Positions 7,787-14,314 of a stretch of 23,145 bases of DNA are shown here, piece after piece; position 1 is the stretch's first letter, and the number at the start of each line of letters is the position of its first letter. The position numbers and the translations under genes were made by a program. The notes under the pieces are model-generated. The model did not search any database. It was given only the letters and a program-made list of their open reading frames with translations, and was not told where the DNA came from. The DNA lies in NCBI GenBank assembly GCA_964564845.1, contig CAZMCN010000017.1, forward strand, positions 1-23,145. Direction: 5' to 3'. The DNA comes from CAYXPG01 sp964564845. Its GTDB lineage: Bacteria > Planctomycetota > Phycisphaerae > Sedimentisphaerales > Anaerobacaceae.

Positions 7787-7817
7787 GTGCAATTAACCTG
7801 TTGCAAAGCATTTTATA

Positions 7818-8768
7818 CTATCGCTTTTCCTGTGTCTTTGACAAACTGTTAATAGCTTCCAAACCACTGATATTTTCAACTTTTATTTTCCTGTTGATTC
7901 TTCGCATAAGCCCGGTCAAAACTCTTCCCGGCCCAATCTCGTAAAACTTTTCGACGCCGTCAGCCAAGAGTCGCTCCATACATTTTTGCCAAAGAATGGG
8001 GCTCGTCAATTGTTTTATCAGGCCTTCTGCGATTTTTTCTGAGCTTTGATAGTAATCGGCGTCGATATTGGCAATGACCTTGATATTCAGAGGGTTCTGA
8101 ATTTGGCAGTTTTCTATTGCGTTTTTGAGTTTTTCAGCGGCACTGGACATCATTTCGGTATGAAAGGCGCCGGCAACCGCGAGGGGCACAGCTTTTATTG
8201 CCCCGTATTTTTCTGCCAGTTTTTCCGCTCTGGCGCAGGCGTTTTTGCTTCCGCTGACGACAACTTGTCCGGGACAGTTGAAATTGACGGCAGTCAGAAG
8301 TTCGTTTTCCCTCGCTTCTTCGCACAACTGCTCAACCTGCTCCTTTTCCAGGCCGATGATGCTTACCATGCCGCCCTCGGTGGCATCGGCCGCGGCCTGC
8401 ATCGCCTCTCCTCGTTTCTGAACGAGAGTTAATGCATCTTCGAAGCCAATTACTCCTGCAGCATACAGTGCCGTGTACTCACCCAGACTCAGACCTGCGG
8501 TAATATCAGCTGTTATATTACTGGTGGGGGGGTTTGTTTTGAAAACTTCTAATATCGCTGCAGAGGTTGTAAAAATCGCCGGCTGTGAAATTGTCGTAGT
8601 ATTCAATTTTTCCTTAGGACCTTCGAAGCATATTGTACTCAAATCATATCCGACGATATCGTTTGCTTTTTCAAAAATTTCTGCCGCCGAGGGAGATGCT
8701 TTGGCGATTTCAGCACCCATCCCTATGTTTTGTGCGCCTTGTCCCGGAAATAAAAAAGCATTTTTCAT
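7818..8768 (-). CDS. fabD: Malonyl-CoA:ACP transacylase
   Basis: 316 residues. It transfers malonyl from CoA to ACP to supply elongation units. Visible: FPGQGAQ near the N-terminus, GLSLGEYTAL with nucleophile Ser94, Arg119 (QKRGEAM), which should hold the malonyl carboxylate, and His203 (VAGAFHTEMM), the catalytic base. The C-terminal EIGPGRVLTGL is also diagnostic. An ATG at 8777 is in frame three codons earlier, but AGGA sits 8 nt before the ATG at 8768, so the shorter start is preferred. The position between fabH and fabG is the classical order. It contains a run of seven C (Pro-Pro codons near 8525). Confidence 0.95.
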   Translation of the reverse strand: MKNAFLFPGQGAQNIGMGAEIAKASPSAAEIFEKANDIVGYDLSTICFEGPKEKLNTTTISQPAIFTTSAAILEVFKTNPPTSNITADITAGLSLGEYTALYAAGVIGFEDALTLVQKRGEAMQAAADATEGGMVSIIGLEKEQVEQLCEEARENELLTAVNFNCPGQVVVSGSKNACARAEKLAEKYGAIKAVPLAVAGAFHTEMMSSAAEKLKNAIENCQIQNPLNIKVIANIDADYYQSSEKIAEGLIKQLTSPILWQKCMERLLADGVEKFYEIGPGRVLTGLMRRINRKIKVENISGLEAINSLSKTQEKR

Positions 8769-8828
8769 AACTGACATCCTGTATTTTGTTTTACGCTTTT
8801 TGAGAATTGCCTTCTCGACTATAGACCG

Positions 8829-9842
8829 TTAAAGCCGAATCACATTTGCTCCCCAGGTCAAGCCTGCTCCGAAAGCGACGAAAATAACAATGTCCCCCTG
8901 CTTGATTTGCCCTTTTCTGATGCACTCATTGAAAGCGATTGGTACCGAGGCTGCTGAGGTATTACCGTATTCCTGTATATTAATGAAAACTTTTTCATCG
9001 GGCAGATTCATGCGTTTCGCGACAGACTCGATAATCCTTGCATTCATCTGGTGTGAGATAATCATTTTAATATCATCCGTACTCAAGTTGCAATTGTCCA
9101 GACAATCGTTGACAGCTTCGACGATTCGTCGGACCGCCTGTTGATATACTTCTCTGCCCTTGATTTCCATATAGATTTTATCCGGGTCGTCCAGTTTTTT
9201 ATCTGCCGGATACCGTGAGCCGTAGGCTTGGCAGTTCAGGGCCTCCCACCTGTCTCCGTCTGAATACATATTACTGTACATGATGCCTCTTTGAATATCT
9301 TCACTTCGCTCAAGCACAACGGCCCCTGCTCCGTCTCCAAAAAGGATACAGCTTTTTTTGTCCTTGAAGTTGGTAATTTTAGTCAGTGTTTCAGCGCCTA
9401 TTACAAGTGCGTTTTTAAGTCGTCCACTTTGCAAAAACTGCTGTACAATGCTCAGGCCGTACACAAAACCGCTGCAGGCCGCCCCCAAATCAAACACCCA
9501 TGCATTCTCGGCGCCAAGAGCACGCTGCACGAAGGAAGCTGTTGATGGAAAGACCATCTCCGGCGTGATAGTTGCGACTATTATCAACTCAATCTCCTTA
9601 GCATCGAGCTTTGCGGTCTCTAAGGCCTGTTTTGCCGCTTTGGTTGCTAAATAAGCGGTTGTTTCATCGTCGTTGGTGATATGTCTGGTCTTGATACCCG
9701 TTCGTGTTGTAATCCATTCATTTGAGGTATCCACCATTTTTGCCAAATCCTCATTCGTCAATTTTTTCTTTGGTGCGAATGAGCCGTAACCTGTGATAAC
9801 TGCGTGATAATTGGTGGTCGGTTCGTTAATCGATTTCACCAT
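8829..9842 (-). CDS. fabH: 3-oxoacyl-[ACP] synthase III
   Basis: 337 residues. It initiates fatty-acid synthesis by condensing an acyl-CoA primer with malonyl-ACP. The Cys-His-Asn triad is present: Cys123 in DLGAACSGFVYGL, His264 in SHQMNARI (usually HQAN) and Asn294 in EYGNTSAASVP. The C-terminal GAGLTWGANVIRL closes the family fold. The N-terminus is about ten residues longer than E. coli FabH; ATG 9842 has AAGGA at suitable distance. Primer preference (acetyl versus branched acyl) cannot be judged. It sits 23 nt downstream of plsX and 60 nt upstream of fabD. Confidence 0.95.
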   Translation of the reverse strand: MVKSINEPTTNYHAVITGYGSFAPKKKLTNEDLAKMVDTSNEWITTRTGIKTRHITNDDETTAYLATKAAKQALETAKLDAKEIELIIVATITPEMVFPSTASFVQRALGAENAWVFDLGAACSGFVYGLSIVQQFLQSGRLKNALVIGAETLTKITNFKDKKSCILFGDGAGAVVLERSEDIQRGIMYSNMYSDGDRWEALNCQAYGSRYPADKKLDDPDKIYMEIKGREVYQQAVRRIVEAVNDCLDNCNLSTDDIKMIISHQMNARIIESVAKRMNLPDEKVFINIQEYGNTSAASVPIAFNECIRKGQIKQGDIVIFVAFGAGLTWGANVIRL

Positions 9843-9865
9843 CAGTTGTCCTTAAAGAGGTATTT

Positions 9866-10891
9866 TTAGGATTTTTCATTCTCTGCTGTGTTGGAAAACG
9901 GTGTCTGTAACAAATACTCCACAATTTTGTCGTTTATTTTTTTGGTATAGTATTTTTTAGAAGTCAGGATAGCATTTTTTATTGTTTTGCTCTCACTTGC
10001 GCCGTGACATATCAGCGCCGTGCCGTTAACGCCCAGCAGCGGCGCTCCGCCGTATTCGTTATAGTCGTATTTTCTGTAAATTCTCGTCATCACCGGCTTA
10101 AACTTCACTGCAAGTCGCGGCTTTTCCTGTGTAAGCTCATATTTTATCGCCTTGAAGAGTCCGTCAACAAGGCCTTCTGTAAGTTTGAGAATTACATTTC
10201 CGACAAAGCCGTCGCAGATGGCAACGTCACAGACGCCGTGAAATATATCTCTGCCCTCGATATTGCCGACAAAATTCATATTCGTATCGGATTTTATCAG
10301 TTCGCGTGTTTTTTTAACCACTTCGTTGCCCTTTGCGTCTTCCTGCCCGATACTCATCAGCCCGACCCTTGGGTTGTCGACTCCCAGTATATGTTTTGAA
10401 TGTATACTTGACATTACCGCATATTGATAAAGGTTTATCGGCTTGCAGGCAATATTTGCCCCGACGTCACATATTGTTACAGGTCCTTCAAAAGTCGGGA
10501 AAACAACCGCTATTCCGGGCCGATGGACGCCCGAGAGGTTACGCATCCTCATTTGAAACGCAGCGACACATGCCCCTGTATTACCTGCGGAAATTACCGC
10601 ATCTGTCCGGCCTCTTTTAGCCAGTTTAGCCAGGACTCCGATTGAACTTTTGGGCTTTTTCCGGAGACTTTCTATCGGTGCCTCCTCCATAGTGATAACG
10701 TCAGGGGCATCGACTATGCTGATAGTATCTTTACGACCTTTCGACGCATCCAGTCTGGATTCTATCACGTCTTTTGGCCCGACCAGTATCAGCTTGTCGT
10801 CCTGGTCAAGCTGCTCTGCGGCTTCGAGCACGCCGGCTACTATTTCATTCGGTGCTTTGTCGCCTCCCATTACGTCAATTGCTATTCGCAT
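9866..10891 (-). CDS. plsX: Phosphate acyltransferase
   Basis: 341 residues. It makes acyl-phosphate from acyl-ACP for glycerol-3-phosphate acylation (PlsX/PlsY route), linking fatty-acid and phospholipid synthesis. The N-terminus IAIDVMGGDKAPNEIV is the family signature; ISAGNTGA (about 101-108), ICDVGAN and CDGFVGNVILK are further conserved blocks, as is YGGAPLLGVNG near the C-terminus. The start ATG has AAAGG about 8 nt upstream. Only 12 nt separate it from rpmF, the usual bacterial arrangement. Confidence 0.96.
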   Translation of the reverse strand: MRIAIDVMGGDKAPNEIVAGVLEAAEQLDQDDKLILVGPKDVIESRLDASKGRKDTISIVDAPDVITMEEAPIESLRKKPKSSIGVLAKLAKRGRTDAVISAGNTGACVAAFQMRMRNLSGVHRPGIAVVFPTFEGPVTICDVGANIACKPINLYQYAVMSSIHSKHILGVDNPRVGLMSIGQEDAKGNEVVKKTRELIKSDTNMNFVGNIEGRDIFHGVCDVAICDGFVGNVILKLTEGLVDGLFKAIKYELTQEKPRLAVKFKPVMTRIYRKYDYNEYGGAPLLGVNGTALICHGASESKTIKNAILTSKKYYTKKINDKIVEYLLQTPFSNTAENEKS

Positions 10892-10903
10892 CTTTTGCTG
10901 CCT

Positions 10904-11089
10904 TTATGAAGCCTCTTTGCCGAGTTTCAACGTTATTTTCGGGTTGACGTAACCGCAGTTTTCGCAGGCTGCGTGCGGCAGCTTTGCGTGGTCGCACTTT
11001 ATGCACACCGAATAGTTTACAGTTTTTAGCCGATGATGACTGCGCCGGGTACGCGTTCGGCTTTTACTTGTCTTTTTTGCCGGTAACAT
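10904..11089 (-). CDS. rpmF: 50S ribosomal protein L32, zinc-ribbon form
   Basis: 61 residues. The N-terminus MLPAKKTSKSRTRTRRSHH is typical of L32. Cys29, Cys32, Cys42 and Cys45 form a complete Cys4 zinc ribbon, so this is the zinc-binding (C+) type. The ATG at 11089 is chosen over an in-frame TTG two codons upstream, because AAAGGAG lies 9 nt before the ATG but only 3 nt before the TTG. It is the promoter-proximal gene of the rpmF-plsX-fab cluster, coupling a ribosomal protein to lipid synthesis as in many bacteria. Confidence 0.95.
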   Translation of the reverse strand: MLPAKKTSKSRTRTRRSHHRLKTVNYSVCIKCDHAKLPHAACENCGYVNPKITLKLGKEAS

Positions 11090-11098
11090 TAGCAATAA

Positions 11099-11105
11099 CT
11101 CCTTT
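11099..11105 (-). promoter_or_regulatory. Shine-Dalgarno site deciding the rpmF start
   Basis: AAAGGAG on the minus strand, 9 nt before ATG 11089. The alternative TTG at 11095 would be only 3 nt away. Confidence 0.75.
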
Positions 11106-11161
11106 TCGGTTCTATAACTTTTATGCGTTTATAAACCGTCAAATTTTGTTTCAAATCCGCT

Positions 11162-11190
11162 TAAATAGTCGAGATACGATGTCTTGTCAA
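11162..11190 (-). promoter_or_regulatory. Candidate promoter of the rpmF-plsX-fab operon
   Basis: On the minus strand a perfect -35 TTGACA (11185-11190) is followed after 17 bp by TATTTA (11162-11167). The predicted start near 11155 leaves a leader of about 65 nt before the rpmF ATG. The -10 box matches consensus poorly (3/6), so activation by a factor is possible. Confidence 0.5.
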
Positions 11191-11234
11191 GAGAAATTTA
11201 ATACAACAATGGGATGGGCAAGGAACATCGTATC
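11173..11234. repeat. Perfect 10-bp inverted repeat around the rpmF -35 region
   Basis: GATACGATGT (11173-11182) and ACATCGTATC (11225-11234), centres 52 bp apart, about five helical turns. One arm lies inside the promoter spacer, the other upstream of the -35. Inside, CTTGTC (11183-11188) can pair with GGCAAG (11217-11222) after a 2-nt bulge, so a long stem is also possible. It is either an operator pair or a structured element. Confidence 0.55.
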
Positions 11235-11374
11235 CCCCGGAATAATAAGGTGTATGACCTGGTAACAATATCCGAAGCTAATAAAGCTATGGAATGGCGG
11301 TGGATGGTCTCTGTAGCGACTGTTCCTATAAGACAAAAACCCGCAAATAGACTAAAAAATTGAAACTCTCGAAG

Positions 11375-11400
11375 ACGATAAATATCATTATATTTATCGT
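11375..11400. terminator. AT-rich 11-bp palindrome after the MJ0400-like gene
   Basis: ACGATAAATAT, loop CATT, ATATTTATCGT: a perfect 11-bp stem beginning 19 nt beyond the minus-strand stop codon. The stem is AT-rich, and the nearest T run on the minus strand (ATTTTTT) comes about 14 nt later. It is only a weak intrinsic terminator, or a protein-binding site. Confidence 0.35.
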
Positions 11401-11419
11401 TTGCTTCTACACTCTGTTT

Positions 11420-12208
11420 TTACATTATTGTAACAGCCTCTTTGACTTTTGCACTGTTATGCACCATTTCACTTACAGCTTGGACAAATTTTTGCGGATT
11501 TTTATGTTGAAATGCGTTTCGGCCTATGGAGACACCCGCTGCACCGGCGATGAGGGCATCATGTACCATTTGGAAAACGTCTTCATCGTTTTCCATCTTT
11601 TCTCCGCCTGCGATGACTACCGGCACGGGACAGCCATCCACCACTTCGGCAAAAGTTTCGCTGCTGCCGGTATATGCCACCTTGACAATGTCGGCGCCCA
11701 ATTCGGCGGCAACCCTTGCGGCGTGCTTGACATTTGCCACATCAAACTCGTTTTTGATTTTCGGCCCGCGGGCGTACATCATCGCCAAGAGCGGCATCTG
11801 CCATTCGAAACATCGCTCGCTCACGTGCCCCAGTTGCCGCAGCATTTCCTTTTCGGTCTCAGCGCCGAGATTAATGTGGACGGATACGGCATCGGCTCCA
11901 ATCTTGATTGCTTCCTCGACGGTGCAGACCAGTTCTTTTGCGTTCGGGTCGGGGCTCATTATTGTCGCCGCCGAGAGATGAATAATCAGGCCTACATCCG
12001 GTCCTTCGCCTCTGTGGCAAAAATGCGGCGCTGCTTTGTGCATCAGTACGGCGTTAGCTCCGCCGGCAACGACTTTGCTGACCGCCATTCTCATATCAGC
12101 CAATCCTTCAACCGGCCCAACCGTAATGCCGTGGTCCATCGGCACAATCACCGTTTTGCCGGAATTGCGATTGATTATTCTCTCCAGTCTTATTCTCTTG
12201 CCTATCAT
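11420..12208 (-). CDS. MJ0400-like class I aldolase: probable 2-amino-3,7-dideoxy-D-threo-hept-6-ulosonate (ADTH) synthase
   Basis: 262 residues, DhnA/FbaB superfamily (COG1830-type). The protein matches the archaeal MJ0400 pattern throughout: KRIRLERI near the N-terminus, VPMDHG with Asp25, LLAMMYARG with Tyr145, DIVKVAYTG with the Schiff-base Lys176, AGG (200-202) and SIGRN (228-231) for phosphate binding. These residues sit a constant eight positions before Asp33, Tyr153 and Lys184 of MJ0400 as I recall that sequence. MJ0400 makes ADTH, the entry compound of the archaeal shikimate route; relatives are fructose-bisphosphate aldolases. The aromatic leader peptide upstream and the divergent aroDE favour the biosynthetic role. 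The start is ATG 12208 with GGAG 8 nt upstream; an in-frame TTG at 12229 is rejected. Confidence 0.8.
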   Translation of the reverse strand: MIGKRIRLERIINRNSGKTVIVPMDHGITVGPVEGLADMRMAVSKVVAGGANAVLMHKAAPHFCHRGEGPDVGLIIHLSAATIMSPDPNAKELVCTVEEAIKIGADAVSVHINLGAETEKEMLRQLGHVSERCFEWQMPLLAMMYARGPKIKNEFDVANVKHAARVAAELGADIVKVAYTGSSETFAEVVDGCPVPVVIAGGEKMENDEDVFQMVHDALIAGAAGVSIGRNAFQHKNPQKFVQAVSEMVHNSAKVKEAVTIM

Positions 12209-12340
12209 TGCCGAATCTCCACTTGTCAACTATTTGTAAAATCTGCTCTCTATAGCACTAAGCGCAGGGAAAATGCCGTCTTTACTAACGGAACCTTTGG
12301 TTATTGCTGCTGTTTTCAAGTCATCATAAATATCAATAAA

Positions 12341-12373
12341 AGAAGCGGCTTGTCTCTCCGACAGGCCGCTTCT
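12341..12373 (-). terminator. Attenuator terminator hairpin (regions 3:4)
   Basis: On the minus strand AGAAGCGGCCTGTC (12373 to 12360), loop GGAGA, GACAAGCCGCTTCT (12354 to 12341): 13 Watson-Crick pairs plus one G-U, followed at once by TTTATT. It lies 26 nt past the leader-peptide stop and 132 nt before the structural gene. No other minus-strand gene lies upstream that it could terminate. Confidence 0.85.
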
Positions 12374-12419
12374 AAAAGAAGATATAATTTTTTCAGCAAA
12401 TTACCCTTTGCCTGCCGGA
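12357..12419 (-). promoter_or_regulatory. Attenuator antiterminator pairing (regions 2:3)
   Basis: Minus-strand TCCGGCAGGC (12419 to 12410, inside the leader ORF) can pair with GCCTGTCGGA (12366 to 12357): nine Watson-Crick pairs and one G-U. The second segment takes up the 5' arm and loop of the terminator, so the two structures exclude each other. Region 2 can instead pair its CAGGC with GCCTG of region 1 (12434 to 12430), which overlaps the Trp14-Pro15-Glu16 codons. Confidence 0.75.
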
Positions 12420-12475
12420 TATATTTCCTCAGGCCAAAAGTAACCAAAACTCTTTTTAAGGCTGATTTGCTTCAT
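12401..12475 (-). CDS. Aromatic leader peptide of the attenuator
   Basis: 24 codons and a TAA. The peptide begins MKQISLKKS, then Phe10-Gly11-Tyr12-Phe13-Trp14-Pro15, with another Tyr at 19, and ends in AGKG. All three aromatic amino acids are thus read within five codons, directly over region 1 of the attenuator. No Shine-Dalgarno is seen. From the promoter spacing the mRNA would begin within about 5 nt of this ATG, so it may be translated nearly leaderless. By analogy with trp and phe leaders, stalling at these codons for lack of charged Phe, Tyr or Trp tRNA would free region 2 to form the antiterminator. A ribosome reaching the stop codon would cover region 2 and allow termination. The role is inferred from sequence and geometry. 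Confidence 0.8.
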   Translation of the reverse strand: MKQISLKKSFGYFWPEEIYPAGKG

Positions 12476-12484
12476 AACATAATA

Positions 12485-12513
12485 ATTTTACCAAATTGAT
12501 TACAATCTGTCAA
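12485..12513 (-). promoter_or_regulatory. Promoter of the leader peptide/MJ0400-like transcription unit
   Basis: On the minus strand TTGACA (12508-12513), 17-bp spacer, TAAAAT (12485-12490): 6/6 and 5/6 consensus matches with ideal spacing. The predicted transcription start is near 12478. Confidence 0.75.
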
Positions 12514-12540
12514 AGACAATTTTTGATAACATATGGCTTA

Positions 12541-12569
12541 TTGACAAAACATCGCTTAATTTTTACTAT
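12541..12569 (+). promoter_or_regulatory. Promoter of aroDE
   Basis: TTGACA (12541-12546), 17-bp spacer, TACTAT (12564-12569): perfect -35, 4/6 -10. The predicted leader is about 97 nt. A second, -10-only candidate is TATAAT at 12653-12658, which would give a nearly leaderless mRNA. Confidence 0.6.
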
Positions 12570-12672
12570 AGGCTAGGCGTCCTGATTGGATGCGTTTTTG
12601 CAGTGGCGTTACGGCGGCGACGGGTTTTTCCTGAATATGTATTTTTTATGAGTATAATTTGTCTTAATCACT

Positions 12673-14232
12673 ATGACATATTTAACGGTTCCCATATCGG
12701 CAAATAACCTCGACAAAGCCGCCAGGCAAATCAAAGCTGCGAAGGCTGCCGGGGCAGAGATGCTCGAGTTGCGGACTGATTACCTTGAGAATCTCAGCGT
12801 ACCTGTGGTTAACGATTTAATCACGGTGGCCAAAAAGAAAAGTGCTCTGCCGATAATCGTAACCTGCCGCGATAAGCAGCAGGGCGGTGCAATTGACTAT
12901 CCGCAGCAATTACGAGTGCAGGTACTATGCAGCGCTTTAAGGGCCGGCGCCGAATTTGTCGATTTCGAATATGATAATTTTCTCTCTATGACAAATCAGG
13001 AGAAGATAAGAGTGGCACTGTCGCAGAACACCAGGGCACGCTTGATTTTGTCGGTCCATAATTTTGAAACAAAATTCGATAGTATCGGCAAATTATATCG
13101 CCGGATTACTACCGCACATCCTGCCGCCATACCGAAGCTGGTCTATACGGCCAATCATATCAATGATTGCTTTGCCGCCTTCGATTTGCTGCATAATACC
13201 AGCGATGAGCGAATTGTTTTCTGTATGGGCGCCTCCGGCCTTGTCAGCAGAGTAATCGCAAAAAAACTCGGCAGCTTGGTAACTTTTGCGAGCCTCGATG
13301 AGAAAAACGCTACCGCACCGGGGCAGTTGACTATCAGGCAGTTGAAAAACTTATATCGCTATGATTATGTAAATACTGATACCGAGCTTTACGGCATCAT
13401 TGGTTCTCCCATTGCTCATTCGCTAAGTCCGGCTGTTCATAACGAAAGTTTTGCCAATATAAAGGCAAACAAAATATACCTGCCCTTACTCGTCGACGGC
13501 GGCAAGGATGAGTTTGACCTGTTTATGCGCGGCGTTTTGGCCAGAGGCTGGCTCGGGTTCAGGGGTTTTAGCGTTACGATTCCGCACAAGAGCAATGCTG
13601 TCGGCTATGCAAAAGGAAGCGGGGGGGTAGTGGAGCCGCTGGCTGAAAAAATCGGTGCGGCCAATACTGTGCTCATCGATGCTGACGGTAAATTAAGTGC
13701 CTACAATACTGATTACGCCGGCGCACTGGATGCGCTGACTTCGGCGCTGAAGATTAAAGAGGCCGATTTGAATGGTATGGCTGTGGCCGTTATCGGGGCA
13801 GGCGGGGCCGCAAGGGCGGTAGTGGCCGGGCTGAGAAGCACAGGCGCCAAGGTCAAAATTTATAACCGAACGGTCGAAAAGGGCCAGAAGCTCGCTGCTG
13901 AGTTCGGGTGTGATTTTGCCGGCCTGGAGGATTTACAGGGCCTTGATGCGAAACTGGTTATAAACTGCACAAGTGTCGGGATGCATCCGAATGTCGATGT
14001 GACGCCACTGCCGAAGAAATGTTTGCAAAAAGATATGACGGTTTTTGATACGGTTTACAATCCTGCGCAGACTATGCTCTTGAAGCAGGCCGAGGAAAAA
14101 GGCGCTAAAACAATTGACGGTATATCGATGTTTATCAACCAGGCCGCCGCCCAGCTCAAACTCTTCACCGGCAAAAACCCCAACCCAAAACTTATGCGAA
14201 AAACCATTTCTAATTGCACAGCAAAGCAATGA
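12673..14232 (+). CDS. aroDE: Bifunctional 3-dehydroquinate dehydratase (type I) / shikimate dehydrogenase
   Basis: 519 residues, two fused shikimate-pathway enzymes. Residues 1-230 form a type I dehydratase: ELR at 32-34, His129 in LSVHNF, and the Schiff-base Lys155 in IPKLVYTA. Residues 238-510 form shikimate dehydrogenase: GSPIAHSLSPAVHN (244-257), catalytic Lys306 in VTIPHK, Asp347 in NTDYAG, nucleotide loop GAGGAAR (375-381), NRT (398-400), NCTSVGM (431-437) and Gln490. Together they convert 3-dehydroquinate to shikimate. The same fusion occurs in plants, chlamydiae and many planctomycetes. The ATG lacks a clear Shine-Dalgarno. It is divergent from the MJ0400-like gene, which would act earlier in the pathway. 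A seven-G run lies at 13621-13627 without breaking the frame. Confidence 0.94.
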   Translation: MTYLTVPISANNLDKAARQIKAAKAAGAEMLELRTDYLENLSVPVVNDLITVAKKKSALPIIVTCRDKQQGGAIDYPQQLRVQVLCSALRAGAEFVDFEYDNFLSMTNQEKIRVALSQNTRARLILSVHNFETKFDSIGKLYRRITTAHPAAIPKLVYTANHINDCFAAFDLLHNTSDERIVFCMGASGLVSRVIAKKLGSLVTFASLDEKNATAPGQLTIRQLKNLYRYDYVNTDTELYGIIGSPIAHSLSPAVHNESFANIKANKIYLPLLVDGGKDEFDLFMRGVLARGWLGFRGFSVTIPHKSNAVGYAKGSGGVVEPLAEKIGAANTVLIDADGKLSAYNTDYAGALDALTSALKIKEADLNGMAVAVIGAGGAARAVVAGLRSTGAKVKIYNRTVEKGQKLAAEFGCDFAGLEDLQGLDAKLVINCTSVGMHPNVDVTPLPKKCLQKDMTVFDTVYNPAQTMLLKQAEEKGAKTIDGISMFINQAAAQLKLFTGKNPNPKLMRKTISNCTAKQ

Positions 14233-14264
14233 AGCCAAAAAATAATAATTGGCGAGATAATCAC

Positions 14265-14288
14265 CGCCCACGGCGGCTGGCCAATAAA
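14265..14288 (+). repeat. Repeat A, copy 1 (hairpin-containing)
   Basis: Starts CGCCCACGGCGG and continues CTGGCCAATAAA; 20 of 24 bases match copy 2, and the four differences are all transitions. CCGCC-CAC-GGCGG can form a 5-bp GC hairpin, followed by an AT-rich stretch with TTTTT. It begins 32 nt after the aroDE stop, so it could be a 3'-end or terminator element. Confidence 0.6.
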
Positions 14289-14314
14289 ATAATTTTTAAG
14301 AAAGACAGTGAAAA

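Larger units (their letters stand above)
11096..11419. other. 324-nt region between rpmF and the MJ0400-like gene
   Basis: It holds the rpmF promoter (11162-11190), a 10-bp perfect inverted repeat around its -35 element, and an AT-rich palindrome (11375-11400) just past the aldolase stop codon. The plus strand is open from stop to stop between 11165 and 11363, but without a convincing start codon or ribosome binding site. I therefore do not call a gene. Confidence 0.6.
12230..12672. other. 443-nt divergent regulatory region between the MJ0400-like gene and aroDE
   Basis: Two promoters face away from each other with their -35 boxes 27 bp apart (12508-12513 minus, 12541-12546 plus). The minus side carries the leader peptide and attenuator. 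The plus-side leader of about 97 nt shows no recognised structure, although it contains a TATAAT at 12653-12658 close to the aroDE ATG. Confidence 0.7.

Noticed and set aside
11165..11363. Stop-to-stop open plus-strand frame (about 65 codons, ends with a Trp-rich MEWRWM segment)
   Set aside because: No start codon with a ribosome binding site, overlap with the rpmF promoter, and an expected chance of a few percent per frame. Kept only as a note.
11360..12499. 379-codon plus-strand open frame opposite the MJ0400-like gene
   Set aside because: It is antisense to a well-supported aldolase with complete catalytic residues, has a His/Cys-rich composition typical of shadow frames, and runs through the leader and terminator.
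12576..12672. A second leader peptide or riboswitch in the aroDE leader
   Set aside because: The only short ORF there (ATG near 12590, 14 codons) has no run of aromatic codons, and no alternative stems were found.
13621..13627. Seven-base G/C runs in aroDE (also in fabF near 5531 and fabD near 8525) as phase-variation sites
   Set aside because: All three genes are essential-type housekeeping genes with intact frames, and seven bases is short for slippage control. At most these are places to check for sequencing error.
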